Of a stretch of 60,602 bases of DNA, positions 26,648 to 34,343 are shown piece by piece. The position numbers and the translations under genes are program-made. Source of the DNA: Christensenella sp964438705 (GTDB lineage Bacteria; Bacillota; Clostridia; Christensenellales; Christensenellaceae); assembly GCA_964438705.1 (NCBI GenBank), contig CAYTKQ010000019.1, forward strand, positions 1 to 60,602, given 5' to 3'. Every line of letters begins with the position of its first letter. Position 1 is the stretch's first letter. Below the pieces are notes generated by a model. The model did no database searches. It was not told the DNA's origin and worked only from the letters and a program-made list of their open reading frames with translations.

Positions 26648-28114
26648 ATGAGCAAAATCTTGGCATTTGATTTCGGCGCGTCGAGCGGGCGCGCGATGAT
26701 CGCGCAGTATGTGGACGGAAAGATCACGATGGAGGAGATACATCGGTTCACGAACGATCCGGTTTCGCTGAACGGAACGCTGTTCTGGGACGCACTGCGT
26801 CTTTTTTATAACATCAAGCAGGGCATCACCAAGGCTGTGAACGCGGGCGGTTTCGATATGATCGGCATCGACACATGGGGGGTTGATTTTGGGCTGATCG
26901 GCGAGGACGGACAGTTGATCCAAAACCCCGTGCATTACAGGGACGGACGCGGTGAAAAGCCGTTTGACGAATTTTTCAAGCGCGTCGATCCGGCAGACCT
27001 CTACAGCAAGGTGGGGCTGCAGCACATGGCAATCAACACGCTCTATCAACTGATCCACCTAAAGGAAAACCAGCCCGAGCTTCTCGCGGCGACAAAGAAA
27101 GTACTCTTTACGCCCGACCTCTATAACTATTTCCTGACGGGCGTGATGAAATCGGAATACACAATTGTCTCCACCTCTGAAATGCTCGACGCGAAAACAC
27201 GCGACTGGAGCGAAGATGTGCTGAAGCTTTCGGGCATCCCGCGTGAAAAGCTGTGCGACATTACGCCGCCGGGCTCGGAATGCGGACTGCTGCGCGACGA
27301 CATCTGCGAAGAGCTGGGCGCGCCCAAGGCAAAGGTCATGTGCACCGCGTCGCACGATACCGCGTCGGCGGTCGCGGCTGTACCCACGCAGGAAAAGGAC
27401 TTCATCTTCATCAGCTGCGGTACGTGGAGCCTGCTTGGCACAGAGCTTTACGAGGCTTGCCTCAATGAAAAGGCGTCCGAATACAACTTCTCGAACGAGG
27501 GCGGCGTTGCGGGAACGTACCGCTTTTTGAAAAACATAATGGGGACGTGGCTCATACAGGAATCCCGCCGCCAGTGGATCCGCGAGGGCAAGGAATATGG
27601 ATTCGGCGATCTGGAGCAGCTTGCAAAGGCGAGCGCGCCGTTCCAAAGCCTGATCGACATCGACAGTCCGGAATTCGGCAAGCCGGGGAACCTGCCGCGC
27701 AGGGTACGCGAATATTGCGAAAAGACGGGCCAGCCCATTCCACAGGATCCGGGACAGACCATCCGCTGCATCGACGAAAGCCTTGCGCTGAAATTTGCGT
27801 ACAGCATCGCCAGCTTGGAGGAATGCACAGGCAGGGAATATAAGACGATCCACATCCTTGGAGGCGGTACCAAGAGCGCGCTCTTGTGCCAGATGACGGC
27901 CAACGCTTCGGGTAAGCGCGTGATCGCCGGGCCGGACGAGGCGACTTGCTTTGGCAACATTGCCGTGCAGCTCATCGCCGCAGGCGAGATCGCCGACATC
28001 AGCGAGGCGCGCCGCGTGGTGGCCAATTCCACAGAGCTCAAGACTTATGAGCCGCAGGACGCGGAAATGTGGAAAGAGCAATACGCGCGATTCAAAAAGA
28101 TCATTGGAGTATAA
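26648..28114 (+). CDS. rhaB: Rhamnulokinase
   Basis: A FGGY-family kinase phosphorylating L-rhamnulose to L-rhamnulose 1-phosphate. It has 488 residues, typical of RhaB. The start FDFGASSGRAM is the RhaB form of the phosphate-1 loop. GIDTWGVDFGLI, PVHYRD, FISCGTWSLLG and the C-terminal adenosine motif HILGGGTKSALLCQMTANA with GPDEATCFGN all match. GGGAAAGGGG precedes the ATG. Rhamnose isomerase and aldolase are not in the window, so the pathway is split or the kinase serves a related deoxyketose. It is monocistronic with its own promoter and terminator. Confidence 0.93.
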   Translation: MSKILAFDFGASSGRAMIAQYVDGKITMEEIHRFTNDPVSLNGTLFWDALRLFYNIKQGITKAVNAGGFDMIGIDTWGVDFGLIGEDGQLIQNPVHYRDGRGEKPFDEFFKRVDPADLYSKVGLQHMAINTLYQLIHLKENQPELLAATKKVLFTPDLYNYFLTGVMKSEYTIVSTSEMLDAKTRDWSEDVLKLSGIPREKLCDITPPGSECGLLRDDICEELGAPKAKVMCTASHDTASAVAAVPTQEKDFIFISCGTWSLLGTELYEACLNEKASEYNFSNEGGVAGTYRFLKNIMGTWLIQESRRQWIREGKEYGFGDLEQLAKASAPFQSLIDIDSPEFGKPGNLPRRVREYCEKTGQPIPQDPGQTIRCIDESLALKFAYSIASLEECTGREYKTIHILGGGTKSALLCQMTANASGKRVIAGPDEATCFGNIAVQLIAAGEIADISEARRVVANSTELKTYEPQDAEMWKEQYARFKKIIGV

Positions 28115-28123
28115 AAAGAAATA

Positions 28124-28155
28124 AACGGCGGGGGAACTGCTTCCTCCGCCGTTTT
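28124..28155 (+). terminator. Terminator after rhaB
   Basis: AACGGCGG and CCGCCGTT pair across a 14-nt loop and run into TTTT. Confidence 0.85.
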
Positions 28156-28205
28156 GGCGTCTTTTGAAAAAGTCATAATTTATTAAGAAACTGCAACAGG
28201 GTTTG

Positions 28206-28214
28206 TGCTATAAT
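28206..28214 (+). promoter_or_regulatory. Extended -10 promoter of the ABC operon
   Basis: TGCTATAAT is a perfect extended -10. No good -35 is seen, which such promoters tolerate. The transcript would start near 28221, leaving a leader of about 125 nt. Confidence 0.65.
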
Positions 28215-28250
28215 GAAGCTGTAGGAATGATGGGCTGGGGGCATGTTTTT

Positions 28251-28320
28251 CGCGCATTGCATTGCGCGGATTTTTATGCATGGTCATGGACCCTTCCGCA
28301 CATTGCGGAAAGGCAATGCC
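28251..28320 (+). promoter_or_regulatory. Structured leader with competing hairpins
   Basis: Stem 1 is CGCGCA/TGCGCG (28251-28268), followed by GATTTTT, which is terminator-like. Stem 2 is CCTTCCGC/GCGGAAAGG (28292-28313, one bulge). The hexamer CATTGC occurs at 28255, 28260 and 28301, and its complement GCAATG at 28313-28318. Pairing of GCAATG with any copy excludes stem 1 or stem 2. This looks like an attenuator; no known riboswitch class is recognised. Confidence 0.45.
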
Positions 28321-28346
28321 GCGCCCTTTTGAAACGGAGGACGTTT

Positions 28347-29069
28347 GTGGAACCGATCATCGCAGCACGAAACTTAAAAAAAATCTATCGCATGGGAAAT
28401 GCGAAGATACACGCGCTCGACGGGGTGGATATCGACGTGATGCCCGGAGAGATATGCGCGATCCTCGGTACATCGGGGAGCGGAAAATCGACACTTTTGT
28501 CTCTGCTTGCCGGGTTGGAGCATCCGACCGCCGGGAAAATATTCATCAAAAAAAAGCCAACCTATAAAATGAATGAACGGGAACTGGTGGACTTCCGGTT
28601 GAAGCACATCGGTTTTGTGTTTCAGTCGTTTAACCTCATGCCCACGATGACCGCTGCCGAAAATGTGGCGCTCCCGCTGATGTTTCGCGGCGTGCCGCGC
28701 GCAAAGCGCATGAAGGCGGCGACAAAGCTTTTGAAGCAGATGGATTTGGGCCCGCAGCTAAAGCATTTGCCAACACAGCTTTCGGGCGGGCAGCAGCAGC
28801 GCGTTTCCATTGCGCGTGCCATCATCTCCAAGCCGGAGATCATTTTTGCGGACGAGCCGACGGGCAACCTCGATTCGCATACGGCGGATCAAATTATGGA
28901 AATTATGTGCGGGGAAGCGAGAAAGCGCGGGGCGACACTGCTTTTTGTGACGCACGATTCTTCGAAGACGGCATATGCCGATCAGGTGATCCACATCATC
29001 GACGGCAAGGTCGCCAGCAGGGAAGTGCGTGACCCCATCAACAAAGAAGCCACCGAAGGAGAGAAATGA
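28347..29069 (+). CDS. ABC transporter ATP-binding protein (MacB/LolD type)
   Basis: The ATPase subunit, 240 residues, of an FtsX-permease ABC system. I use GTG at 28347 because GGAGG lies 7 nt before it and homology begins directly after (EPIIAARNLKKIYRMG). The frame is open back to 28203 but that part is leader RNA. Walker A is GTSGSGKST, the Q-loop FVFQSFNLMPTMTA, the signature LSGGQQQRVSIARA, Walker B IIFADEPTGNLD, and the switch His is in LFVTHD. The next gene starts one base after its stop, and a permease follows, so three genes form one unit. Confidence 0.95.
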   Translation: MEPIIAARNLKKIYRMGNAKIHALDGVDIDVMPGEICAILGTSGSGKSTLLSLLAGLEHPTAGKIFIKKKPTYKMNERELVDFRLKHIGFVFQSFNLMPTMTAAENVALPLMFRGVPRAKRMKAATKLLKQMDLGPQLKHLPTQLSGGQQQRVSIARAIISKPEIIFADEPTGNLDSHTADQIMEIMCGEARKRGATLLFVTHDSSKTAYADQVIHIIDGKVASREVRDPINKEATEGEK

Positions 29070-29070
29070 G

Positions 29071-30723
29071 ATGAGAAAACGGATCATTGTATTTGCACTC
29101 GTGCTTGTGCTTGCATTATCGTGCATGGCTCCGGCCGCGTTTGCGGCGGGGGACAACGGCGCGCTGCAAATCGACAGCGCCCATCAGTATTTGAATGCTG
29201 ACGGCACGCCGCTGATGGAAAAGACGTACAGCGAGGGCTATACACCCACGGTGGCAAACGGGTATGCCAACATTGTGCTGCCCCTGATCCCCGTGGGCGG
29301 GGCGAAGATCAGCGGGGATATCAATACGTCCATTGACCTTGGCGACACATCCGCTTCGCCGTTTGTCATCAAAAATTATGACAGGAAGTTTTCGCTGGCA
29401 CAAAACAAGGTGAACGGCGGAGCCGTTTCCTCTTACCTAATCCAGTATGATCTGCAGCTTTCGGAAAGCCGCGCAAACGGCGTTTATCCGGTCGTGATCA
29501 CAGCGAGCTATGTGCTGGACGACCAAAGCGCAATGACGCAGACGTTTACGGTGTTTGTAACCATCAGCGACGTTGCACCGCCCGCGCCGGAGCCCGAACC
29601 GACCGATCCCGGCGGCGGCGGTGGAGGCGGTGGTGGCGGTGGAGGAGTCACCTCACAGCCCAAGGTCATTGTCAGCAATTATACGATTTCGCCCGACCCG
29701 GTCAATGCGGGAGAAAAGTTTACGGTCAACGTGACGCTCGAAAACACGAGCAAATCCCAAACCGTCAAAAACATCACGGTAACCTTCAAAAGCCAGACGA
29801 CCGATTTGATGCCTGGAGACAACACAAATACCGCGTATATTGAAAAGATCGCCGCGAAAAAGACGGAATCCTTCAGCTTTTCGATGGCGGCACGCGCGGA
29901 TGCGAAGGCCGGTCCGCAGAAAATAGACATCGCGATCGCGTACGAGGACGCTCAGGCGGCACAGCTTACGGCAGCGGATGAGATCAGTGTGGAGGTGCAT
30001 CAGAAGATACGGCTGGAATACGATCCGCCAAAGTTTCCGACGCAGGTGTTTATGGGTGATACGACTTCGGCGCAGCTCAACCTCTACAACAAGGGAAAAA
30101 ATACGCTGTACAACGTGACAGTGACACTTGACGTGCCCGGCCTCACGCCGGAATCGAGCGCGTTTTTGGGCAACATGGAATCCGGCACCGCAAAGACGGC
30201 GGATATCTATGCTGCCGTTGCGGCAGACCCGAACGCAGGCATGGGCGGCATGACGGATGGCGGGATCGCCGGAGACGGCGGCATGAGCGGCGTTGGGGTG
30301 AATCAAGACGGAATGGCCGTTGGAGGAACGACGGCGGACGCAGCTGCAGCGCCTGCGGCGGGTGGCGGCGCAGTGAAAGAAGAGGGCATGTCGGGCCGCG
30401 AAATGGAGGACGGCGGCGAGCCGATGACCGGCGAAGCGCAGCCCGGTCCTGTAAGTGGGAATTTTGTCGTGACCTATGAGGATGAATACGGCGAGCAATA
30501 CGAGATTTTGGTACCCGTGGAAACAGAGCTTGTCCCCATGCCGGATTACGGCGGGGGAGACATGATTCCCATCGAGCCGGAGCCCGAAGGTTTTCCGTGG
30601 TGGGGCTGGGTCATCATCGCGGGCGGCGCGGCGGCGGTCGTGATCGTCGTGCTGGTGGTGAGAAAAAAGAAAAAACGCGCGCAGGAGCTTTCAGAGGAGA
30701 TCGACGACGATGACCTTTATTGA
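29071..30723 (+). CDS. Secreted, membrane-anchored partner protein of the ABC system
   Basis: A 550-residue protein. GAAGGAGAG inside the previous gene's end sets the ATG at 29071. It has a signal peptide (1-27, ending FAA), a first beta-rich domain (to about 170), a proline stretch and a run of 12 glycines. CARDB/NEW3-like beta domains follow (VIVSNYTISPDPVNAGEKF; FMGDTTSAQLNLYNKGKN), then a Gly/Met-rich segment. A C-terminal TM (WWGWVIIAGGAAAVVIVVLVV) and a basic-acidic tail end the protein. It overlaps the permease gene by 14 bp. Together they resemble a MacB-type system in which this protein replaces the MacA adaptor; that role is inferred from position. Confidence 0.82.
   Translation: MRKRIIVFALVLVLALSCMAPAAFAAGDNGALQIDSAHQYLNADGTPLMEKTYSEGYTPTVANGYANIVLPLIPVGGAKISGDINTSIDLGDTSASPFVIKNYDRKFSLAQNKVNGGAVSSYLIQYDLQLSESRANGVYPVVITASYVLDDQSAMTQTFTVFVTISDVAPPAPEPEPTDPGGGGGGGGGGGGVTSQPKVIVSNYTISPDPVNAGEKFTVNVTLENTSKSQTVKNITVTFKSQTTDLMPGDNTNTAYIEKIAAKKTESFSFSMAARADAKAGPQKIDIAIAYEDAQAAQLTAADEISVEVHQKIRLEYDPPKFPTQVFMGDTTSAQLNLYNKGKNTLYNVTVTLDVPGLTPESSAFLGNMESGTAKTADIYAAVAADPNAGMGGMTDGGIAGDGGMSGVGVNQDGMAVGGTTADAAAAPAAGGGAVKEEGMSGREMEDGGEPMTGEAQPGPVSGNFVVTYEDEYGEQYEILVPVETELVPMPDYGGGDMIPIEPEPEGFPWWGWVIIAGGAAAVVIVVLVVRKKKKRAQELSEEIDDDDLY
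29611..29646 (+). repeat. Poly-glycine codon run
   Basis: Twelve consecutive GGN codons with mixed third bases encode a flexible linker between two extracellular domains of the preceding protein. Confidence 0.9.
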
Positions 30724-32062
30724 TATTGTCGCGCTCGCCGCTTCCAATTTGTGGCGGCGCAAGGCGCGCACTTTTCTGACGGTGCTGGGTGTGATCATCG
30801 GCACGGCATGCATCATCATCATGGTGGCGCTGGGGCTGGGAAACCTTGAGCAATTCGATCAGAACATGATGCAAAGTATCAATCTCACGCAGATACAGGT
30901 CTCGCCCATGGGCAACGGGGAAAACCAGAAGCTCAACGACGCGGCGCTCAATCAGATGCGCGGGATCCAAAATGTGAAGAGCGCAACGGGCGTGATTCAG
31001 TTCTATTCGTATATTTCTTTGGGCAAATACCGGGCCAATACATCTGTGTGGGCGGTGGATCCTAAGGCCATGGATTTCAAATTCATGGAGGGCGGCGGGT
31101 TTTCCGAGACCACGAATGTGGAGCTTGTGGTGGGCTCAAACGCACGGCAGAATTTCTATGACCCAAACGACCCAAGCGGCGGTATGTACGGCGGCGGGAT
31201 GACGATGATGGCGGGCGGCGGAATGGCGATGTCGGCAGATGAGATGCAGATGCCCGTGGGGCCGGATGTAGACTGGGTGAACGCAGCGGTAAAATATTAC
31301 CCCGGGGATGGATATCTGGTCGAAAATCCGGAATATGCGACGCCCGACCAGCCCAAGCCCAAAGAATACCGCGCAAAGATCACGGGCGTGCTCGAACAGG
31401 CGGACAACATGGAAAGCTACAATATTTATATGAGCCTTCCGGCAGCGAACAAGATGATTCGTGAAAACCGCAAGCTGATGGATCAGCAGAACATAAAGGA
31501 AGGCGAGTATTCCATGGCCTATGTGTATACCACTGACGCGGACGGCGTTGCGGACGCGCTGCAGACCATCAAGGATATGGGCTTTCAGGCCTACAGCGAC
31601 ACCGAATGGATCAACCAGATCAAAGAGGAGCAGGCACGGCAGCAGTCTCTTTTAACGGCAATCGGCCTCATATCCCTGCTGATCTCTGCCATTGGCATTG
31701 CAAATACGATGCTCGCAAGCATTTTGGAGCGTAGCCGTGAGATCGGCGTGATGAAGGTCATCGGGCTTTCCATCAGCAGGATCAACCTGATGTTTCTCGT
31801 GGAAGCTGCGATGATCGGCTTTTTGGGCGGCGTCATCGGGCTGGGCGCGAGCTATATTTTTGCCGCGGCGGTGAACATGGGCGGCGGCGCTGAGGGCTTC
31901 CTCGGCATGAATTTTGGCGGCGGCGTACAGCTGCTGATCCCGTGGTGGCTTGCGCTCGGCGCGATCGGCATTGCCGTGGGCGTTGGTATCATATCGGGAA
32001 TCTATCCCGCGCGCAAGGCGACAAAGATGAGTCCGTTAGAAGCGATACGAAGCGCGAGCTGA
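30710..32062 (+). CDS. MacB-like ABC transporter permease (FtsX family)
   Basis: A 450-residue permease. An N-terminal TM (NLWRRKARTFLTVLGVIIGTACIIIM) is followed by a large extracellular MacB-PCD-type domain (about 50-310). The protein ends with three TMs in the FtsX fold: LLTAIGLISLLISAIGIANTM, MFLVEAAMIGFLGGVIGLGAS and ALGAIGIAVGVGIISGIYPA. RKATKMSPLEAIR is the typical C-terminal motif. A Met/Gly-rich insert (GGGMTMMAGGGMAMSADEMQ) lies in the external domain, echoing the Gly/Met segment of the upstream partner. Such systems are mechanotransmitters that export lipids, antimicrobials or peptides, or act on the wall. The substrate is unknown. Confidence 0.92.
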   Translation: MTFIDIVALAASNLWRRKARTFLTVLGVIIGTACIIIMVALGLGNLEQFDQNMMQSINLTQIQVSPMGNGENQKLNDAALNQMRGIQNVKSATGVIQFYSYISLGKYRANTSVWAVDPKAMDFKFMEGGGFSETTNVELVVGSNARQNFYDPNDPSGGMYGGGMTMMAGGGMAMSADEMQMPVGPDVDWVNAAVKYYPGDGYLVENPEYATPDQPKPKEYRAKITGVLEQADNMESYNIYMSLPAANKMIRENRKLMDQQNIKEGEYSMAYVYTTDADGVADALQTIKDMGFQAYSDTEWINQIKEEQARQQSLLTAIGLISLLISAIGIANTMLASILERSREIGVMKVIGLSISRINLMFLVEAAMIGFLGGVIGLGASYIFAAAVNMGGGAEGFLGMNFGGGVQLLIPWWLALGAIGIAVGVGIISGIYPARKATKMSPLEAIRSAS

Positions 32063-32073
32063 AAGAACGTAAT

Positions 32074-32111
32074 AAAAATCTCCCCTCTGCTTTACAGACG
32101 GGAGATTTTTT
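32074..32111. terminator. Terminator after the ABC operon
   Basis: AAAAATCTCCC and GGGAGATTTTT pair over 11 bp. The symmetry also serves the converging SGNH gene. Confidence 0.9.
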
Positions 32112-32125
32112 GTGCGTTTGGGGTA

Positions 32126-32839
32126 TTATGTCATCATATAGGCCGCGTGTTTGCAGATATATTCGACAAAGGTGCGCTCAATGAGCGCCTGCCCTTCTTC
32201 GTTGGGATGGATGCCGTCCTCACAGATGAGGGTGCGATAATCGCTCTGGCGCAAAAAGGCATTGCGCACGTTGATGAGGTGCGAACCCGCACTGCGGGCT
32301 ACCTTTTCGATGGTGTAGGAATATTTTTCCTGCCACCAGTATATTTTCGAAACGTCGCGCAGCCATTTTAGAACGTTGCGCGCACGCCCCGGATCGTTTT
32401 TGGTAAACCAGCGAAAATAGGATGCTGCATTGAGCGGCGGCAGGTTCATGAGCACGGGGATTTTGCCAAGCGTTTTGAGGGAATCCACCATGCGCGTGAT
32501 ATTTTGTTCAAAAAGCCCCACGGGCGTGTTGGGCAGATGAATGGCCATCGGGTCAGCGGCGACCTCGTCCCATTTATAATCACAGTCGTTCCCGCCATAT
32601 TCGATCAGCACGAGATCAGGGTTCAAATCCGTAAGTTTATCATGCAGAAGCGCCTGACCATAGCCGGAGGTCGTACCAAATTTCGAGAAGTCGTGTACGT
32701 TTGCGCGCAAAACGGATTTCAGCTTTGAAATGAAGCCATCCTTTAAAAATGTATACCGTTTTTTTTCGGGATTGAAGACCACGCCTTTTGCGACGGAATC
32801 CCCTACCACCATGATCGAATCGATCGTTCTTTGCGGCAT
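32126..32839 (-). CDS. SGNH/GDSL-type hydrolase
   Basis: A serine esterase-fold protein of 237 residues. The start is the ATG at 32839, with AAAGGAG 7 nt upstream; the frame stays open further upstream but runs into the next gene's promoter. Block I is IMVVGDSVAKGV (nucleophile Ser in GDS), block III IEYGGNDCDYKW, and block V DGIHPNEEGQAL (Asp and His). There is no signal peptide, so it acts in the cytoplasm, perhaps deacetylating or de-esterifying a carbohydrate. It is divergent from the solute-binding gene at 32967. Confidence 0.88.
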   Translation of the reverse strand: MPQRTIDSIMVVGDSVAKGVVFNPEKKRYTFLKDGFISKLKSVLRANVHDFSKFGTTSGYGQALLHDKLTDLNPDLVLIEYGGNDCDYKWDEVAADPMAIHLPNTPVGLFEQNITRMVDSLKTLGKIPVLMNLPPLNAASYFRWFTKNDPGRARNVLKWLRDVSKIYWWQEKYSYTIEKVARSAGSHLINVRNAFLRQSDYRTLICEDGIHPNEEGQALIERTFVEYICKHAAYMMT

Positions 32840-32908
32840 TTTTATACTCCTTTGCAGCACCCTGTCCATCAAAAGGCCAGATGTTAAAAATAGTTTACAA
32901 GTGTTTTG

Positions 32909-32937
32909 TTGAAAAAGCAAGCAGAAATCATTATAAT
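32909..32937 (+). promoter_or_regulatory. Promoter of the anchored solute-binding gene
   Basis: TTGAAA and a perfect TATAAT are separated by 17 bp. Confidence 0.85.
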
Positions 32938-32966
32938 GTAGCATAAACCAATAGCGGAGATGTGAT

Positions 32967-33857
32967 TTGAAAAGATACAGCAAGGATTCCCGCCGCGTGA
33001 GTGCGGCGGAGCGATTTTTTAAGGCGAATAAAAAAGGACTTACGATCGTTGGGAGCATTGCCGCAGTGGTGATTGCCGCGGTGATCATCGTTTCGGCGCT
33101 TGCAACGAAGCAGGGCTTTGATACGAGCTTCCTCATGACGCGGGACACGGTGAAGGTTGGCCTGCGCACCGATGTGCAGGGGTTTGGTCAGCTCGATGAG
33201 AACGGCATGCTCACAGGCTTTGATCGTGAATATATCGACGCGATCTTAAAGCAACTCCTTGGGGACCGGGAAAAGATGTACGAATACTATCCGCTCAATT
33301 CGCAGGACGCGGGTGGGCAGATCAAGTATGGCAACATCGACATTGCGCTTGGTTTGCTGACAGAGGGCACGGACAAAACCAAGGGCTTCACGCTCACAAA
33401 GCCATATTATACGGACGACGTGGTTCTCGTGATGAACCCAAGTGCGCGCGCGCAGTCGATCAGGGAGATCGCCGTGCCCGCAGGATCGGTTGGAGAGGGC
33501 GAGGAAAAACCGAAGATTGGTCTCTTGACAACAGCGGTGCCGTCCGGCGATTTTATTCAGCATATCAAGGACATGAGGCTTGAGGCAGATATTGTACGGT
33601 ATTCGGATTACGAGAGCGCGATGCTCGATCTGGATGCGGGCCGCATCCCCGCTGTGGCAATGCCGCGCGCGGTTTCCAAACAGTTTGAGGCCGCAGACTA
33701 CCGCATCGTGGCGGAGCCTGTTTATGAGGTCGGCTATTCCATCATGCTCCCCACGGGGCAAAGCGCGGTGGAAACGGAGTTCAACAGGCTGATCGACCAA
33801 ATGGAAGCGGACGGCACCACACGGATTCTTGAAGAAAAATGGGGAATTGCGCAATAA
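32967..33857 (+). CDS. Membrane-anchored family 3 solute-binding protein
   Basis: A 296-residue protein starting at TTG, with GGAGA about 7 nt upstream. A basic N-terminus and one TM (about 23-44, LTIVGSIAAVVIAAVIIVSAL) replace a lipobox. The rest is a SBP_bac_3 fold as in polar amino-acid binding proteins: VKVGLRTDVQGFGQLDENGMLTGFDREYIDAI, then GNIDIALGLLTEGTDKTKGFTLTKPYYTDDVVLVM. No permease or ATPase gene accompanies it. It could serve a transporter encoded elsewhere or act as a stand-alone sensor. Confidence 0.87.
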   Translation: MKRYSKDSRRVSAAERFFKANKKGLTIVGSIAAVVIAAVIIVSALATKQGFDTSFLMTRDTVKVGLRTDVQGFGQLDENGMLTGFDREYIDAILKQLLGDREKMYEYYPLNSQDAGGQIKYGNIDIALGLLTEGTDKTKGFTLTKPYYTDDVVLVMNPSARAQSIREIAVPAGSVGEGEEKPKIGLLTTAVPSGDFIQHIKDMRLEADIVRYSDYESAMLDLDAGRIPAVAMPRAVSKQFEAADYRIVAEPVYEVGYSIMLPTGQSAVETEFNRLIDQMEADGTTRILEEKWGIAQ

Positions 33858-33896
33858 ATTCATTAAAATGTTTTAAGCGGGCAGGAATGGGTTATA

Positions 33897-33926
33897 TTGA
33901 CAGTGTGTAGGGCTGTGTGTTAGTAT
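33897..33926 (+). promoter_or_regulatory. Candidate promoter of the 77-residue gene
   Basis: A perfect TTGACA is followed after 18 bp by TAGTAT (4 of 6). Confidence 0.5.
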
Positions 33927-33997
33927 TAACGCATAGGGTGAGCTCCAAAGAAACTCCCCAAAACCCACAAAAATTATGTGTTAGGAGGACAAACGGA

Positions 33998-34231
33998 GTG
34001 AAAATCAAAAACATTAGCGAGCCGCAGAAATTCTTTGAGCTTTTGAAGGACTGCAAGGGCAAGGTAGAGCTGGTTACGTCGGAGGGCGACAGACTGAACC
34101 TGAAATCGACGCTTTGCCAGTACATTGCGCTCACGCAGATGTTCAAGGATGCGCAGATCGACGAACTGGATCTGATCGTTTCCGAGCCGGAGGATTTAAA
34201 CCTTTTGCTGAACTATCTGGTAAGAGGGTAA
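33998..34231 (+). CDS. Small conserved clostridial protein of unknown function
   Basis: A 77-residue protein starting at GTG behind AGGAGG (9-nt spacing). It begins VKIKNISEPQKFFELLKDC, continues KGKVELVTSEGDRLNLKS and ends in an acidic helix EPEDLNLLLNYL. I have seen near-identical small proteins in many Clostridia, usually labelled hypothetical or wrongly as a polymerase fragment. It has no membrane segment or cysteine pair. It is a single-gene unit with its own promoter and strong terminator, suggesting an independent, well-expressed role. Confidence 0.8.
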   Translation: MKIKNISEPQKFFELLKDCKGKVELVTSEGDRLNLKSTLCQYIALTQMFKDAQIDELDLIVSEPEDLNLLLNYLVRG

Positions 34232-34248
34232 AACCCTTACGAAGAACC

Positions 34249-34281
34249 AAGGTTATGGTAGATGATGCCATAACCTTTTTT
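34249..34281 (+). terminator. Terminator after the 77-residue gene
   Basis: AAGGTTATGG and CCATAACCTT pair perfectly around TAGATGATG and lead into T. Confidence 0.92.
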
Positions 34282-34343
34282 ATGTGCCAAATTTTGTACG
34301 TTCTCGTGGTATAATGATAGCAGCATAAAAGACGGGAGCATTT

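Noticed and set aside
27059..28081. A 340-codon minus-strand frame opposite rhaB
   Set aside because: RhaB motifs are intact throughout. The antisense frame is Arg/Ala-rich and lacks initiation signals.
28203..28346. N-terminal 48-residue extension of the ABC ATPase
   Set aside because: The region holds the promoter and structured leader. The GTG at 28347 has the proper ribosome site and coincides with the start of homology.
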